From positions 2,046,001-2,110,000 of the forward strand of contig NZ_CP194041.2 in the NCBI RefSeq assembly GCF_050870875.2: a stretch of 64,000 nt of DNA. The letters are read 5' to 3'. Positions 1 to 8,784 of the stretch are shown one piece after another (the first letter of the stretch is position 1; the number at the start of each line of letters is the position of its first letter). A program made the translations under genes and the position numbers. The notes under the pieces were generated by a model. It worked only from the letters and a program-made list of their open reading frames with translations. It did not search any database and was not told the origin of the DNA. This stretch comes from Agarivorans sp050870875. Lineage in GTDB: Bacteria > Pseudomonadota > Gammaproteobacteria > Enterobacterales > Celerinatantimonadaceae.

Positions 1-686
1 CACAACTCACTGGCACTAAAGCCTGCGTCTTTAAAGCGTTGTTTGTGTTGAGCAATGGTATCAGGGACTAAGACATTGTCTAAAGAACTGCGCTTTTGGC
101 TAATTTCTAACTCGCTGTAGCCATTTGCGCGTTTAAAATCTATGTGTAATTCGCTAATTAGTTCTTGTACTGCTGGCTCCGCAAAAAGAAACTTTTCACT
201 CAGTACCAATAAACCACCTTTCAGCATACCTTGATAAATTTTTTTGAGCAGTGTTAAACGTTGCTCGGGCGCAATAAATTGCAGGGTGAAGTTAAGCACT
301 ACCATTGATGCGTTGCTGATCTCAACATCGTTGATGTCTTCACAGATGACACTGACCGAAGTCTCGGCGCGAAATGCATCTAAGTGTTTCTGGCAGCGTT
401 CGACCATTGCTGGTGAGTTGTCTACTGCGATAATATTTACATTTTTTTGCGTCACGGCACGCCGCATCGCCAGGCTAGCCGCCCCCAACGAACAGCCTAG
501 ATCATAGATATTGCTATTGGCTTGATGAAATTGACCACAGAGGTGGCCTATGGTTGAGATAATGTTGCTGTAACCCGGTACCGAGCGTTGGATCATATCA
601 GGGAAAACTTCAGCGACTTGTTCGTCGAAGCGAAATTCTCCAAGTTGGGTTATGGGTTGTGAAAATAGTTTATCTTTGCCTTGCAT
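1..686 (-). CDS. cmoA: Carboxy-S-adenosyl-L-methionine synthase CmoA, 3' end outside the window
   Basis: CmoA converts SAM and prephenate to carboxy-SAM, which CmoB uses to make cmo5U at position 34 of tRNAs. The reading frame starts at the ATG complementary to 684-686 and runs off the left edge, so 228 codons are visible of about 240-250 usual. Visible landmarks are the near-invariant segment FPDMIQRSVPGYSNII, the SAM-binding glycine motif YDLGCSLGAA, the NSPAM segment after the second strand, and FKRANGYSELEISQKR near the C-terminus. All match E. coli CmoA closely as I recall it. It is divergent from aspS, and cmoB would be expected just beyond the left edge. Identity is secure; only the last residues are missing. 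Confidence 0.95.
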   Translation of the reverse strand, partial: MQGKDKLFSQPITQLGEFRFDEQVAEVFPDMIQRSVPGYSNIISTIGHLCGQFHQANSNIYDLGCSLGAASLAMRRAVTQKNVNIIAVDNSPAMVERCQKHLDAFRAETSVSVICEDINDVEISNASMVVLNFTLQFIAPEQRLTLLKKIYQGMLKGGLLVLSEKFLFAEPAVQELISELHIDFKRANGYSELEISQKRSSLDNVLVPDTIAQHKQRFKDAGFSASEL

Positions 687-839
687 GGCGGCTTCTCGTA
701 CCAGTAATAATGAAAAGATGGCTTAAAGCATCACTTGGCGCGCATTGTAACCAGCTAATCGTGGCTTGTCTTTGTCAAATATAGCTTTTAGTAAAGATTT
801 ATTACGGTCTATCTATTCTTATTTACGGCAGATTTCCTT

Positions 840-845
840 TATACT
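840..845 (+). promoter_or_regulatory. Possible -10 box of the aspS promoter
   Basis: TATACT lies 92 bp before the aspS start in the 251-bp cmoA/aspS divergent spacer. No good -35 hexamer stands 16-18 bp upstream (the best is TTCTTA at 816-821), so this is a weak call. Confidence 0.3.
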
Positions 846-937
846 ATCGCCTTTTCTCTCGGTGACAGTTAATTTTGTAGCTGTTATTGGAGTAGAATAC
901 TCGCTGAATTTTTAAAACGTAAAACGGGAAAGGCCAA

Positions 938-2698
938 ATGCGCACTGTTTACTGTGGACAAGTCACCAAAGAGTTAGTTGATCAAGAAATAAATTTAGTC
1001 GGTTGGGTTAACCGTCGTCGTGATTTGGGTGGTGTTATCTTTATTGATTTGCGCGACCGAGAAGGCATTGTACAAGTCGTCTTTGATCCAGATCGTGCTG
1101 CGGTGTTCGATACAGCGAATAGCTTGCGGAATGAGTTTTGTGTGCGTTTAAAAGGTCGTGTTCGTGCTCGCCCTAACAGCCAAATTAATCCAGATATGAC
1201 AACTGGTGAAATAGAATTGTTAGGTTTGGAGTTAGAAGTATTAAACCGTTCTGCGCCATTACCTCTGGATAGTAATCAAGATAATTCAGAAGAACAACGT
1301 CTTAAATATCGTTACTTGGATTTACGTCGTCCAGAGATGACTCAACGGATGATGTTCCGTGCAAAAGTCACCGGTTTTGTGCGTCGTTTCATGGAAGAGC
1401 ATGGCTTCTTAGACATTGAAACCCCTATTTTGACTAAAGCTACGCCTGAAGGTGCGCGTGATTACTTGGTTCCCAGTCGAACTCATAAAGGACAGTTTTT
1501 TGCGTTGCCTCAGTCTCCGCAAATCTTTAAGCAATTATTGATGATGTCCGGCATGGATCGTTATTATCAAATCGTTAAATGTTTCCGTGATGAAGATTTA
1601 CGTGCTGACCGCCAACCTGAATTCACACAGATTGATATCGAGACTTCATTTATGACTTCGGATGAAGTTATGGCGGTTACGGAGCAAATGGTCCGTGAAT
1701 TATTTATTGCGATGTTAGGTGTCGATCTCGGTAAGTTTCCAAAGATGACCTATGCCGAAGCGATGCGTTTATACGGCTCAGATAAACCTGATTTACGTAA
1801 TCCGATGCAACTGGTTGATGTAGCTGACTTACTACAAGAGGTTGAGTTTAAAGTATTTTCTGGCCCCGCAAATGATGAAAAAGGTCGAGTTGCGGTATTA
1901 CGAGTCCCGGGAGGCGCTTCGCTCTCACGTAAGCAAATTGATGATTATGGTAAGTATGTTGGGATCTACGGCGCGAAAGGCTTAGCGTGGATGAAGGTTA
2001 ATGATCTTGCTGCTGGTATCGGGGGGTTGCAATCACCGATCCTTAAGTTTTTAACGGAAGATGTTGCCAAGGCCATTGTTGAGCGCTGTAAGGCACAAGA
2101 TGGCGATTTAATCTTATTTGGTGCTGATAAGGCAACCATTGTTTCCGAGGCGATGGGGGCTTTGCGTCTTAAAGTTGGCGAAGATTTAGGTCTAGTCAGT
2201 GATCAATGGAAACCGCTATGGGTGGTCGATTTCCCAATGTTTGAAGAAGTTGACGGTCAATTCCATGCGATTCATCACCCGTTTACCGCGCCTGTTGTAG
2301 GCGTTAGTGCTGAACAGCTGGCCCAAAGCCCAGCGGGTGTATTATCTAATGCTTATGATATGGTGCTCAATGGTTGTGAACTTGGCGGCGGTAGTGTTCG
2401 TATTCATAAACAGGATATGCAAGCAGCGGCCTTCAAGGTGTTAGGCATAAGCGATGAAGAGGCCCAAGAAAAATTTGGCTTCTTATTAGAAGCGTTACAA
2501 TACGGCGCTCCACCGCATGCTGGTTTAGCTTTTGGTTTGGATCGTTTGTTGATGTTGATGACAGGAGCCAGTTCGATCCGTGATGTGATGGCATTTCCAA
2601 AGACCACGACTGCGGCATGCCCTCTCACTAGTGCTCCGAGTGCCGCTAACCCATTGGCTTTGGCTGAGTTGGCTTTGAGTATCAACAAACCCGCTTAG
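938..2698 (+). CDS. aspS: Aspartyl-tRNA synthetase
   Basis: AspS charges tRNA-Asp with aspartate in the cytoplasm. The 586-residue protein has the length of the bacterial-type enzyme (590 in E. coli). It opens with the OB-fold anticodon-binding domain (about 1-105), followed by the class II catalytic core: motif 2 as FRDEDLRADRQPEFTQ near residue 215, and motif 3 as GLAFGLDR near residue 530. The GAD insertion typical of bacterial AspRS lies between. The ATG at 938 gives the usual MRTVYCG start. A hairpin terminator follows directly, so the gene is transcribed alone. In many relatives aspS is followed by yebC-ruvC; here a reverse-strand three-gene cluster separates them. Confidence 0.98.
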   Translation: MRTVYCGQVTKELVDQEINLVGWVNRRRDLGGVIFIDLRDREGIVQVVFDPDRAAVFDTANSLRNEFCVRLKGRVRARPNSQINPDMTTGEIELLGLELEVLNRSAPLPLDSNQDNSEEQRLKYRYLDLRRPEMTQRMMFRAKVTGFVRRFMEEHGFLDIETPILTKATPEGARDYLVPSRTHKGQFFALPQSPQIFKQLLMMSGMDRYYQIVKCFRDEDLRADRQPEFTQIDIETSFMTSDEVMAVTEQMVRELFIAMLGVDLGKFPKMTYAEAMRLYGSDKPDLRNPMQLVDVADLLQEVEFKVFSGPANDEKGRVAVLRVPGGASLSRKQIDDYGKYVGIYGAKGLAWMKVNDLAAGIGGLQSPILKFLTEDVAKAIVERCKAQDGDLILFGADKATIVSEAMGALRLKVGEDLGLVSDQWKPLWVVDFPMFEEVDGQFHAIHHPFTAPVVGVSAEQLAQSPAGVLSNAYDMVLNGCELGGGSVRIHKQDMQAAAFKVLGISDEEAQEKFGFLLEALQYGAPPHAGLAFGLDRLLMLMTGASSIRDVMAFPKTTTAACPLTSAPSAANPLALAELALSINKPA

Positions 2699-2722
2699 CA
2701 GAGTGGTGCGGTTTTATGTATC

Positions 2723-2750
2723 AACGGCGAGCTAAGCTCGTCGTTTTTTT
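2723..2750 (+). terminator. Rho-independent terminator of aspS
   Basis: A 10-bp stem (AACGGCGAGC with GCTCGTCGTT, one G-U pair) around the loop TAA, followed by a run of T. It lies between the convergent aspS and GGDEF/EAL genes. Confidence 0.85.
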
Positions 2751-2765
2751 GTCAGTATTTATTTT

Positions 2766-5264
2766 TCAGCTTTTGTTGATTGATGATGGTGATTGGTTTC
2801 TTTGCGGTGGGTCAGCTGGCTTCGGTAGTTCAATTACGGGGTAAAGCTTTATCAGTTTACCGTCTTTATCTAACAGGCCGCCTTTATCGCAGCAAGCTTG
2901 ATAAAAGGCAAGGGCTGCCTCCTTGGTTTGCGGTCGACCAAATAAATAGCCTTGAACTTTGTCAAAACCATTCTTGATTAGCCAATTGGCATGCTCTATG
3001 GTTTCCACTCCTTCCACTAATATCTCGTAATTTAAGGTGTACATTAATTTACGCATACTGAGTACGATATTCTGAGTCGGTATGGAAGTGATCGCATTAT
3101 GACCAAATTCTCGGTCGAATTTTATTTTGTCACAGGCTAGATTACTTAAATAACTGAGTGAGGTGAAGCCTTTACCAAAATCATCGAAGGCAACTCTAAT
3201 GCCAGCGCCTCGAATCTCCTTGAGTTGATTTTTTACTTGGGGATAGTTTTGTACCGCGACACTCTCGGTAATTTCCAGTTCTAGTAAGTTATTTCCAGGA
3301 CTAATGGTCCTATATTTACTAATTAGTTTTTGAGCAAAGAGTTTGTCTTCAAACTGGTGGCCGCTAATGTTAAAAGCAACGGTGAGGCCTTGGTAACCAA
3401 GAGCATTGAATTCTTCTAACAGTGCCAAAGATTTATCGATGACCCAATAGCCCAGAGGCAGGATGTGACGACCGGATTCGACAATATCTAAGAACTGGCC
3501 TGGGTTCATTAAACCTTGGGTCGGGTGATTCCAGCGAAGTAGCAATTCAAAACCAGTTATTTTCTGTTGTTGCATCGATACTTGAGGCTGCAAGAACAGT
3601 TCCAGTTCATTGTTACTCATTGCATTTTGAAATTGGTTTTCAATGGTGAACACCATGTCGTTGTTGCGTGCTAATTCGATATCAAAGTGAGTACAGCAAT
3701 TGCGGCCCTTTCGTTTGGAAGAGTACATGGCTAGGTCAGCATATTTTACCAACAACTGTGGCTCATACTCGGCCTGTTTCGCAGTCGCGATCCCAATACT
3801 GAGGGTGACCCGCATCGACACTCCGGAAATTGTAATATCCCGAGATATTTCTCGCGCCAAGCTATAGGCGTAACCTAATACACTGTCTTTATCCTGTTGA
3901 TTGACTAAGAGGGTGAATTCATCACCACCAAGGCGAAAGGTGTTGGAGGCAAATTGACTTAAACGTAAGATCCGTTTAGCGACTTGAATTAAAAGCAAAT
4001 CGCCAAAGTCGTGGCCGAGTGTGTCGTTAATTGTTTTAAAGTTGTCGAGGTCTATATAGATGAGGCAGAGCTCTTCGTCTTTTTGTTCAGCGTTTTTTAG
4101 GGCCTTGGTTAAGTGTTGTAAGAAGGCACTGCGATTCGGTAATTCGGTCAATGGATCTTCCATTGCCATTTTTTCGAGCACTTTTGTATTCGCAGCAATG
4201 TTGGTTCGCATTTCAGTAAAGCTATTGGCTAGCTGAATAGAGATCGAATCTAAGGCATCAAACTCATCATTGAATAGGTGGATATGCTTTTGTGGCTGGT
4301 ATCCCTTGCCTTCCAATATGCTCGGTAAGTGAGTGGTATGGTAACGTAAACTTTTGACGGGACGGCGCATCAGCAGTAAGCCTATGGAGATACTTAAAAG
4401 CATGGTAAACAGCAATAGCAGTGCGAGTTTATTGCGGAAGTCGGTGAGCTGAGAGACTTGCTCACTCCAATCTTTAAGTACCACTAGTTTTAGACTATTC
4501 GAAGCACTGTCTTGGATTGAGTAAAGTTTGCCGACAATGGTTTTGTCTTCAACCATAAAGGTTAAATCATCGTGGTTACGGTATTCTATTGCACTGTCAA
4601 ACCATTTTTGACTCAGTACTTGAGTATTGGTTGCGAGTAGCACGCTTTTGTAGATCGGTCGGTCAACATCAACGATCGCCAATTCTATGTCATCGAGTTG
4701 AGTTACATTGATGAGTGCATCGGCCAATTCTAATTGAAATGCCAGAACCCCTAGTTCAGCACTGCGAGTTCGCACCGGGAGTGAAACCCAGAGAAAACAT
4801 CGTTCTTCACATTCGAGTAATTTCATCGGTTTCGTGTGTATTGTGACCTGTTCGAGTAAGCTTTTAGGTGGCATTATTTCTGGCAAGCTACAAGAATAAT
4901 TGTCGAGATCGTATACGGTGCAACCATTTACAATGGGAAGTAGCCACTGTAATTCAGGTAATTGTTGGCTTAAATAGTGATCCAACTGAACCATATTCTC
5001 AGCCTTGCTAAACAAGGTTTGGGTTTCAAAAATGTAGGTGATGCTGTCACTTAAGCGGTCAATTTGGTCTTTAAATTCCAATGCATAGTTATCAAGATAA
5101 CTTTGTTTTAATTGAGTTTGTTGATGTTTGTTGTGCTCCATGGCTGTCAAGCCAAAGATAGAGACGACTACGCCAGCAGCTAATACCCATATCAAGGTTA
5201 GTTTCAGTCTTACACTGATATAGCGATTTTTAATATCAATTAATGGGAATTTACGGAGCTTCAT
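2766..5264 (-). CDS. Membrane GGDEF-EAL protein with periplasmic sensor region
   Basis: Dual-domain cyclic-di-GMP enzyme, 832 residues. The N-terminus has a membrane segment at about 21-41, a periplasmic region of about 230 residues with several cysteines, and a second membrane segment at about 280-299. A linker leads to the GGDEF domain (about 370-530) and the EAL domain (about 540-800). The cyclase site is intact (RLGGDEF, 444-450), but no RxxD inhibitory I-site stands five residues before it. In the EAL domain the signature reads FELLLRW (E-L-L), the metal-site DDFG and the VEGVE segment are kept, and the lysine motif reads KIKFD. Both activities are possible; the phosphodiesterase is less certain. 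It is transcribed with or after the porin-like and binding-protein genes upstream of it, suggesting a signalling unit fed from the periplasm. Confidence 0.9.
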   Translation of the reverse strand: MKLRKFPLIDIKNRYISVRLKLTLIWVLAAGVVVSIFGLTAMEHNKHQQTQLKQSYLDNYALEFKDQIDRLSDSITYIFETQTLFSKAENMVQLDHYLSQQLPELQWLLPIVNGCTVYDLDNYSCSLPEIMPPKSLLEQVTIHTKPMKLLECEERCFLWVSLPVRTRSAELGVLAFQLELADALINVTQLDDIELAIVDVDRPIYKSVLLATNTQVLSQKWFDSAIEYRNHDDLTFMVEDKTIVGKLYSIQDSASNSLKLVVLKDWSEQVSQLTDFRNKLALLLLFTMLLSISIGLLLMRRPVKSLRYHTTHLPSILEGKGYQPQKHIHLFNDEFDALDSISIQLANSFTEMRTNIAANTKVLEKMAMEDPLTELPNRSAFLQHLTKALKNAEQKDEELCLIYIDLDNFKTINDTLGHDFGDLLLIQVAKRILRLSQFASNTFRLGGDEFTLLVNQQDKDSVLGYAYSLAREISRDITISGVSMRVTLSIGIATAKQAEYEPQLLVKYADLAMYSSKRKGRNCCTHFDIELARNNDMVFTIENQFQNAMSNNELELFLQPQVSMQQQKITGFELLLRWNHPTQGLMNPGQFLDIVESGRHILPLGYWVIDKSLALLEEFNALGYQGLTVAFNISGHQFEDKLFAQKLISKYRTISPGNNLLELEITESVAVQNYPQVKNQLKEIRGAGIRVAFDDFGKGFTSLSYLSNLACDKIKFDREFGHNAITSIPTQNIVLSMRKLMYTLNYEILVEGVETIEHANWLIKNGFDKVQGYLFGRPQTKEAALAFYQACCDKGGLLDKDGKLIKLYPVIELPKPADPPQRNQSPSSINKS

Positions 5265-5342
5265 TGACCATCCCGATGTTTATTATTTTTACTGCGTGGT
5301 AAAACAGTCGCCACTTTAATTTATTAAGCATAGAGTTAATTG

Positions 5343-6548
5343 TCAAAAACGATAACTAAGTTGTATCGCGAATAAGCGCCAATAACGTTCTGGGTTGTTG
5401 ACTGCGTTTGAATTTAGATCGTTAACTGGGGGGATCATGGAGGTTCCCGTGAGCCAGTGGTGTTCTATTTTTAGTTGGAAATGCTGATGAAAATTCCAGC
5501 TAGCTCCGAGGGCTAAATCATCGATATCCCTTAGGTTAGGAGTGATATCCGCATCAACAAAATGGCTATTATCGTAGCGTGCAAACAGGCTCCATTGAGG
5601 AGTCAACATGTAAATACCTTGAAGATAATAGGTATTCATATCGATACTGCCGTCAAAATTAGACGCTAAGCCTTGGGCCATAGCATTTTTCCCTTTTGCA
5701 TAGGTACCACCTCGACGTAGGCTGTATTCAGCCGTGAGTTCATATTTTTTTTGAGCATACTGTAAAGAGAGTATGTACTGGTCAAGGTCGATAAAAAAAT
5801 CAAAGGGTGCATAAACTAATTCACCATTAGGAGGAATTGGGATGGCAAGGTTAATCGCATCGATAAGTTGAGTTTTTAAGCGTCGATAGTCGAAGGCCAC
5901 GGACCAATTGGCATTAGGTTGGATGGATAAATGCAGTGATGTGTTCCAATCGGCGGTGAATTTACCTTCTTGACTTCGCCCAAAAAAACGTCGGCTAAAG
6001 CTTTCATCGAAGGCTTCTTTGCCAATTGATGCAGCAAAATTGTATTGTTGCCCAGAAGGGCTGAAATAATCGATATCCATACGGAGTCCATCTGCACGTA
6101 AGCTTTGTTCTTTAAAAACATGCGGATAAACAGAAAATGGCAAGATAATACTTGGTCGGGTAAACGGAACATCGCGAGTTGCACCGTAAATGCCATTGGC
6201 GAGCTTAAAGCGTCCTAACTTAAATGCCAGAGCCCAGTCTTCGCTGGTTTGTGGTTGATAGTTTAGGCTAAGGTAATCGATTGCAAGGCCTGTTTCAAAC
6301 CAATCCCCACTCTCACGAGCAATCAATAAACCTGACAGCGACCAACGAGGATCGATGTACCAATAGCCATGTAAACCGGCCTCATATAGAGGGCCACTAT
6401 CACCGGAATTATAGCCATAGTAATTATTTGCACTTACATCGATATAACTGGCAGAGATAAACCCCCCCCAGTATATTTTCGCTTGTGCGAAAGAAACAGG
6501 AAGTAAGGTTAGTAAGCTAGTCAAGATTAAAAGAATGAAGTTCTTCAT
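5343..6548 (-). CDS. Outer-membrane beta-barrel (porin-like) protein
   Basis: About 401 residues. The start at 6548 (MKNFILL) is preferred because AAGAGGTGG stands just before it and a clean signal peptide follows (hydrophobic core, then FAQA cleavage). An upstream in-frame ATG at 6581 would add 11 residues with no such support. The mature protein is rich in alternating aromatic/polar beta-strand patterns and ends in the outer-membrane C-terminal signature YRF. I do not recognise a specific substrate class. It overlaps the upstream binding-protein gene by 32 bp and is followed 78 bp later by the GGDEF/EAL gene. Proteins of this kind are often annotated simply as porin or hypothetical outer-membrane protein. 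Confidence 0.75.
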   Translation of the reverse strand: MKNFILLILTSLLTLLPVSFAQAKIYWGGFISASYIDVSANNYYGYNSGDSGPLYEAGLHGYWYIDPRWSLSGLLIARESGDWFETGLAIDYLSLNYQPQTSEDWALAFKLGRFKLANGIYGATRDVPFTRPSIILPFSVYPHVFKEQSLRADGLRMDIDYFSPSGQQYNFAASIGKEAFDESFSRRFFGRSQEGKFTADWNTSLHLSIQPNANWSVAFDYRRLKTQLIDAINLAIPIPPNGELVYAPFDFFIDLDQYILSLQYAQKKYELTAEYSLRRGGTYAKGKNAMAQGLASNFDGSIDMNTYYLQGIYMLTPQWSLFARYDNSHFVDADITPNLRDIDDLALGASWNFHQHFQLKIEHHWLTGTSMIPPVNDLNSNAVNNPERYWRLFAIQLSYRF

Positions 6549-6981
6549 TTTCCACCTCTTGGCTGGCATACCCAATGGCATTAGGATTTAGCTTAATCAT
6601 ATTTAACATGTCATGCTCGGTAGATACAACGATGGGGGCGATGGCGGTACCTGTATAAATTTGTCTCTCCCAGATACGGCTTAATTGATAAGGAAATAAT
6701 TTAAGGGCATCTAAACAAAAGTCTTTGTGTAAGTCGCTGTTGTTTTCCATAACCACGACTTGAATAGCTCGTCCATTGGACCAATTTTTTTGACGTAAGG
6801 AGAAAATTGAACGAATGCTCTTAGGCGTCACTTCTGTTTGATGACTGGGATTACTCACAATCCAAGTTTGGGCATCAATGGCGAAGCTTAAACTGAATAA
6901 GCTACAGAACACCATTGTTCTTGTTGCTACCCATATATGTCTCATGAGCAGACTGATAAGTGGCCAACAAATTGCTGTCAT
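6517..6981 (-). CDS. Small PstS-like periplasmic substrate-binding protein
   Basis: 154 residues, resembling the short phosphate ABC-transporter-type binding domain (PBP-like family): a segment around SIRSIFSLRQKNWSNG, then a central helical part with an IWERQIYTGT-like stretch, and a C-terminal NAIGYAS matching the family's GAIGY motif. The N-terminus has a secretion-type hydrophobic stretch ending near FAIDA. The start is uncertain: ATG at 6981 has GGAAGG very close upstream, while an internal ATG at 6945 gives a more compact signal peptide. No ABC permease or ATPase gene is nearby, so a sensory rather than a transport role is inferred. The 3' end overlaps the porin-like gene, indicating translational coupling. 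Confidence 0.7.
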   Translation of the reverse strand: MTAICWPLISLLMRHIWVATRTMVFCSLFSLSFAIDAQTWIVSNPSHQTEVTPKSIRSIFSLRQKNWSNGRAIQVVVMENNSDLHKDFCLDALKLFPYQLSRIWERQIYTGTAIAPIVVSTEHDMLNMIKLNPNAIGYASQEVENEELHSFNLD

Positions 6982-7388
6982 AACCTTCCATGGAATACTA
7001 TTGATAATTTATTCATCTATACAAATATAGGCTGATTTTATCAGCTCGTTAACTTTAGTGATAAATAGTTGTTTATGGCTCACAAATGAACAGTAGAACC
7101 GAGACTATCAAAGGTTATTTATCGATGGGTATCAAAAATAATAATAATAATAGAGTTACTATATTAACTATCTAGTCAGTATTTGACTTGGTGCAAGATG
7201 TAAAGTCAATGCTACGACTAGGATTAAGATCCATGTTATGTAAAGATTGCTTTGCTCTTGCAGCCTATTATCACCTTAATTATCAGTATGATAAGGCGCT
7301 TTAAGTTCGATGGAGAGGAAGATAATGCTAGGCTTGTCGCGTTTATCGAGTTTATCATTGCAATGTATATTACTTTATAGGGATAACG
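6982..7388. other. Divergent spacer between the binding-protein gene and yebC
   Basis: 407 bp, AT-rich. It holds the promoters of the reverse-strand cluster and of yebC-ruvC, an AAT/AAC-rich run near 7135-7155, and a short leader ORF (7325-7402) just before yebC. I find no RNA gene and no strong terminator. Confidence 0.5.
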
Positions 7389-7402
7389 ATGGCCGGTCAT
7401 AG
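7325..7402 (+). CDS. Possible 25-codon leader peptide overlapping the yebC start
   Basis: ATG at 7325 is preceded by a strong ribosome-binding site (GGAGAGGA, 5 bp spacing). The frame codes for 25 residues and stops at 7400-7402, 14 bp inside yebC in another reading frame. The arrangement would allow translational coupling to yebC. No homologue is recognised and the peptide shows no attenuator-type codon run, so it may be chance. Confidence 0.3.
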   Translation: MLGLSRLSSLSLQCILLYRDNDGRS

Positions 7403-8132
7403 TAAATGGGCAAATATAAAACACCGCAAAGCTGCTCAAGATGCTAAACGCGGGAAAATTTTTACAAAATTTATTCGAGAACTTACGGTCGCAGCCAGAG
7501 AAGGGGGCTCCGATCCCGATGCGAACCCTCGATTAAGAGCCGCAATTGATAAAGCGCTATCTAATAATATGACTCGGGACACTGTGAATCGGGCGGTACA
7601 ACGTGGAGCTGGTGAGCTTGATGGACAACAACTGGAAACGGTTATCTATGAAGGTTATGGGCCAGGAGGTACTGCGGTCCTAGTGGAAACGATGACCGAT
7701 AATCGAAATCGTACTGTATCAAGTGTGAGACATGCTTTTAGTAAGAGTGGTGGGAACTTAGGTACTGACGGAAGTGTTGCATATTTATTCGAGAAAAAAG
7801 GTATTATTTGTTTTACGGCAGGCAGCGACGAAGAACGGATTATTGAGGTCGCGTTAGACAGTGGTGCGGAAGATATTCAGAGTCACGATGACGGAAGCAT
7901 TGACGTTATCACTTCCCCCAATGAGTTTGGGACAGTGAAAGATGCGTTCGATGCGATTGGATTTATCGCAGAAAATGCCGAAGTGACAATGATCGCTTCT
8001 GTTCAAGCTGAATTAGATGCGACCACCGCGCCTAAACTATTACGTTTAATTGACATGTTAGAAGACGACGACGATGTTCAAGAGGTTTATCATAATGGGG
8101 ATATTTCTGATGATGTTGCGGCACAGTTATAA
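7389..8132 (+). CDS. yebC: YebC/TACO1-family protein
   Basis: 247 residues, the normal length. The family signature MAGHSKWANIKHRKAAQDAKRG opens the protein, and YEGYGPGG and NRTVSSVRHAFSKSGGNLG follow in the middle domain. YebC proteins were long called transcriptional regulators; more recent work on the family assigns a role in translation at proline-rich stretches, as for mitochondrial TACO1. The gene is the first of a yebC-ruvC pair with a 6-bp gap, the common gammaproteobacterial order. A short upstream ORF overlaps its start. Confidence 0.96.
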   Translation: MAGHSKWANIKHRKAAQDAKRGKIFTKFIRELTVAAREGGSDPDANPRLRAAIDKALSNNMTRDTVNRAVQRGAGELDGQQLETVIYEGYGPGGTAVLVETMTDNRNRTVSSVRHAFSKSGGNLGTDGSVAYLFEKKGIICFTAGSDEERIIEVALDSGAEDIQSHDDGSIDVITSPNEFGTVKDAFDAIGFIAENAEVTMIASVQAELDATTAPKLLRLIDMLEDDDDVQEVYHNGDISDDVAAQL

Positions 8133-8138
8133 GTTATT

Positions 8139-8660
8139 GTGAGTATAATTTTAGGCATCGATCCAGGCTCTCGGATTACGGGTTATGGTTTAGTTCAGCA
8201 AGTTCATGGGAAAATAACTTACTTGGGCAGTGGTTGTATTCGTATTAAAGCGGAGGCATTACCATTACGATTAAAGCAAATTCATGCGGGTGTGAGCGAA
8301 ATAATTGAACAATTCACTCCTGACGAGTTTGCGATTGAACAAGTATTTATGGCCAAAAATGCCGATTCGGCATTGAAGCTTGGTCAAGCGCGAGGGGCTG
8401 CAATTGTTGCAGCAGTTTCTCGTGACATCCCAGTATCGGAATACTCGGCTCGGCAAATCAAGCAAGCCGTAGTGGGTACTGGTGCGGCAGATAAATCACA
8501 GGTTCAACATATGGTAACCCAGCTATTAAGTTTGTCGGCTAGCCCTCAAGCCGATGCAGCAGATGCTTTGGCAGTCGCTTTGTGTCATTGTCATACTCGG
8601 CAAAGTTTAATTAGTATGGCTGGTAAAGTAACTGGTACTGTTCGGCGCCGTTTACGGTAA
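8139..8660 (+). CDS. ruvC: Holliday junction endonuclease RuvC
   Basis: RuvC resolves four-way DNA junctions made during recombination and fork repair. The 173-residue protein has the full acidic tetrad expected for this RNase H-fold nuclease: Asp8 in GIDPGS, Glu67 in FAIEQVF, and Asp139 and Asp142 in QADAADALAVA. The start is GTG, 6 bp after yebC stops. RuvC normally works with the RuvAB branch-migration motor, whose genes usually follow at once in gammaproteobacteria. Here the next gene is lon after a likely terminator, so ruvAB must be elsewhere if present. Confidence 0.96.
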   Translation: MSIILGIDPGSRITGYGLVQQVHGKITYLGSGCIRIKAEALPLRLKQIHAGVSEIIEQFTPDEFAIEQVFMAKNADSALKLGQARGAAIVAAVSRDIPVSEYSARQIKQAVVGTGAADKSQVQHMVTQLLSLSASPQADAADALAVALCHCHTRQSLISMAGKVTGTVRRRLR

Positions 8661-8670
8661 GTGATTGATT

Positions 8671-8697
8671 AAAAAAGCAGCGGCCTGCAGTTTTTTT
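8671..8697 (+). terminator. Probable terminator after ruvC
   Basis: An A-run, a short GC hairpin (GCAG / CTGC around CGGC) and a seven-T run lie 10 bp after ruvC. The stem is short and the flanking A/T pairing is bulged. Confidence 0.5.
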
Positions 8698-8718
8698 GTT
8701 AAAAATACTCCAGGTCGA

Positions 8719-8746
8719 ATTGAAACACGAAAAATTGACCCAATAT
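8719..8746 (+). promoter_or_regulatory. Sigma-32 (heat-shock) type promoter of lon
   Basis: ATTGAAA (8719-8725) and CCCAATAT (8739-8746) are separated by 13 bp, close to the RpoH consensus CTTGAAA / CCCCATnT. It sits 38 bp before the lon start, where heat-shock control is expected from the family. Confidence 0.75.
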
Positions 8747-8784
8747 AGCTGATAGAGTCTATTAGCTAAGGTAAAGAGGACGAC

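Noticed and set aside
2404..2688. Reverse-strand frames over the aspS 3' end
   Set aside because: Antisense shadows of aspS codons with no protein signature.
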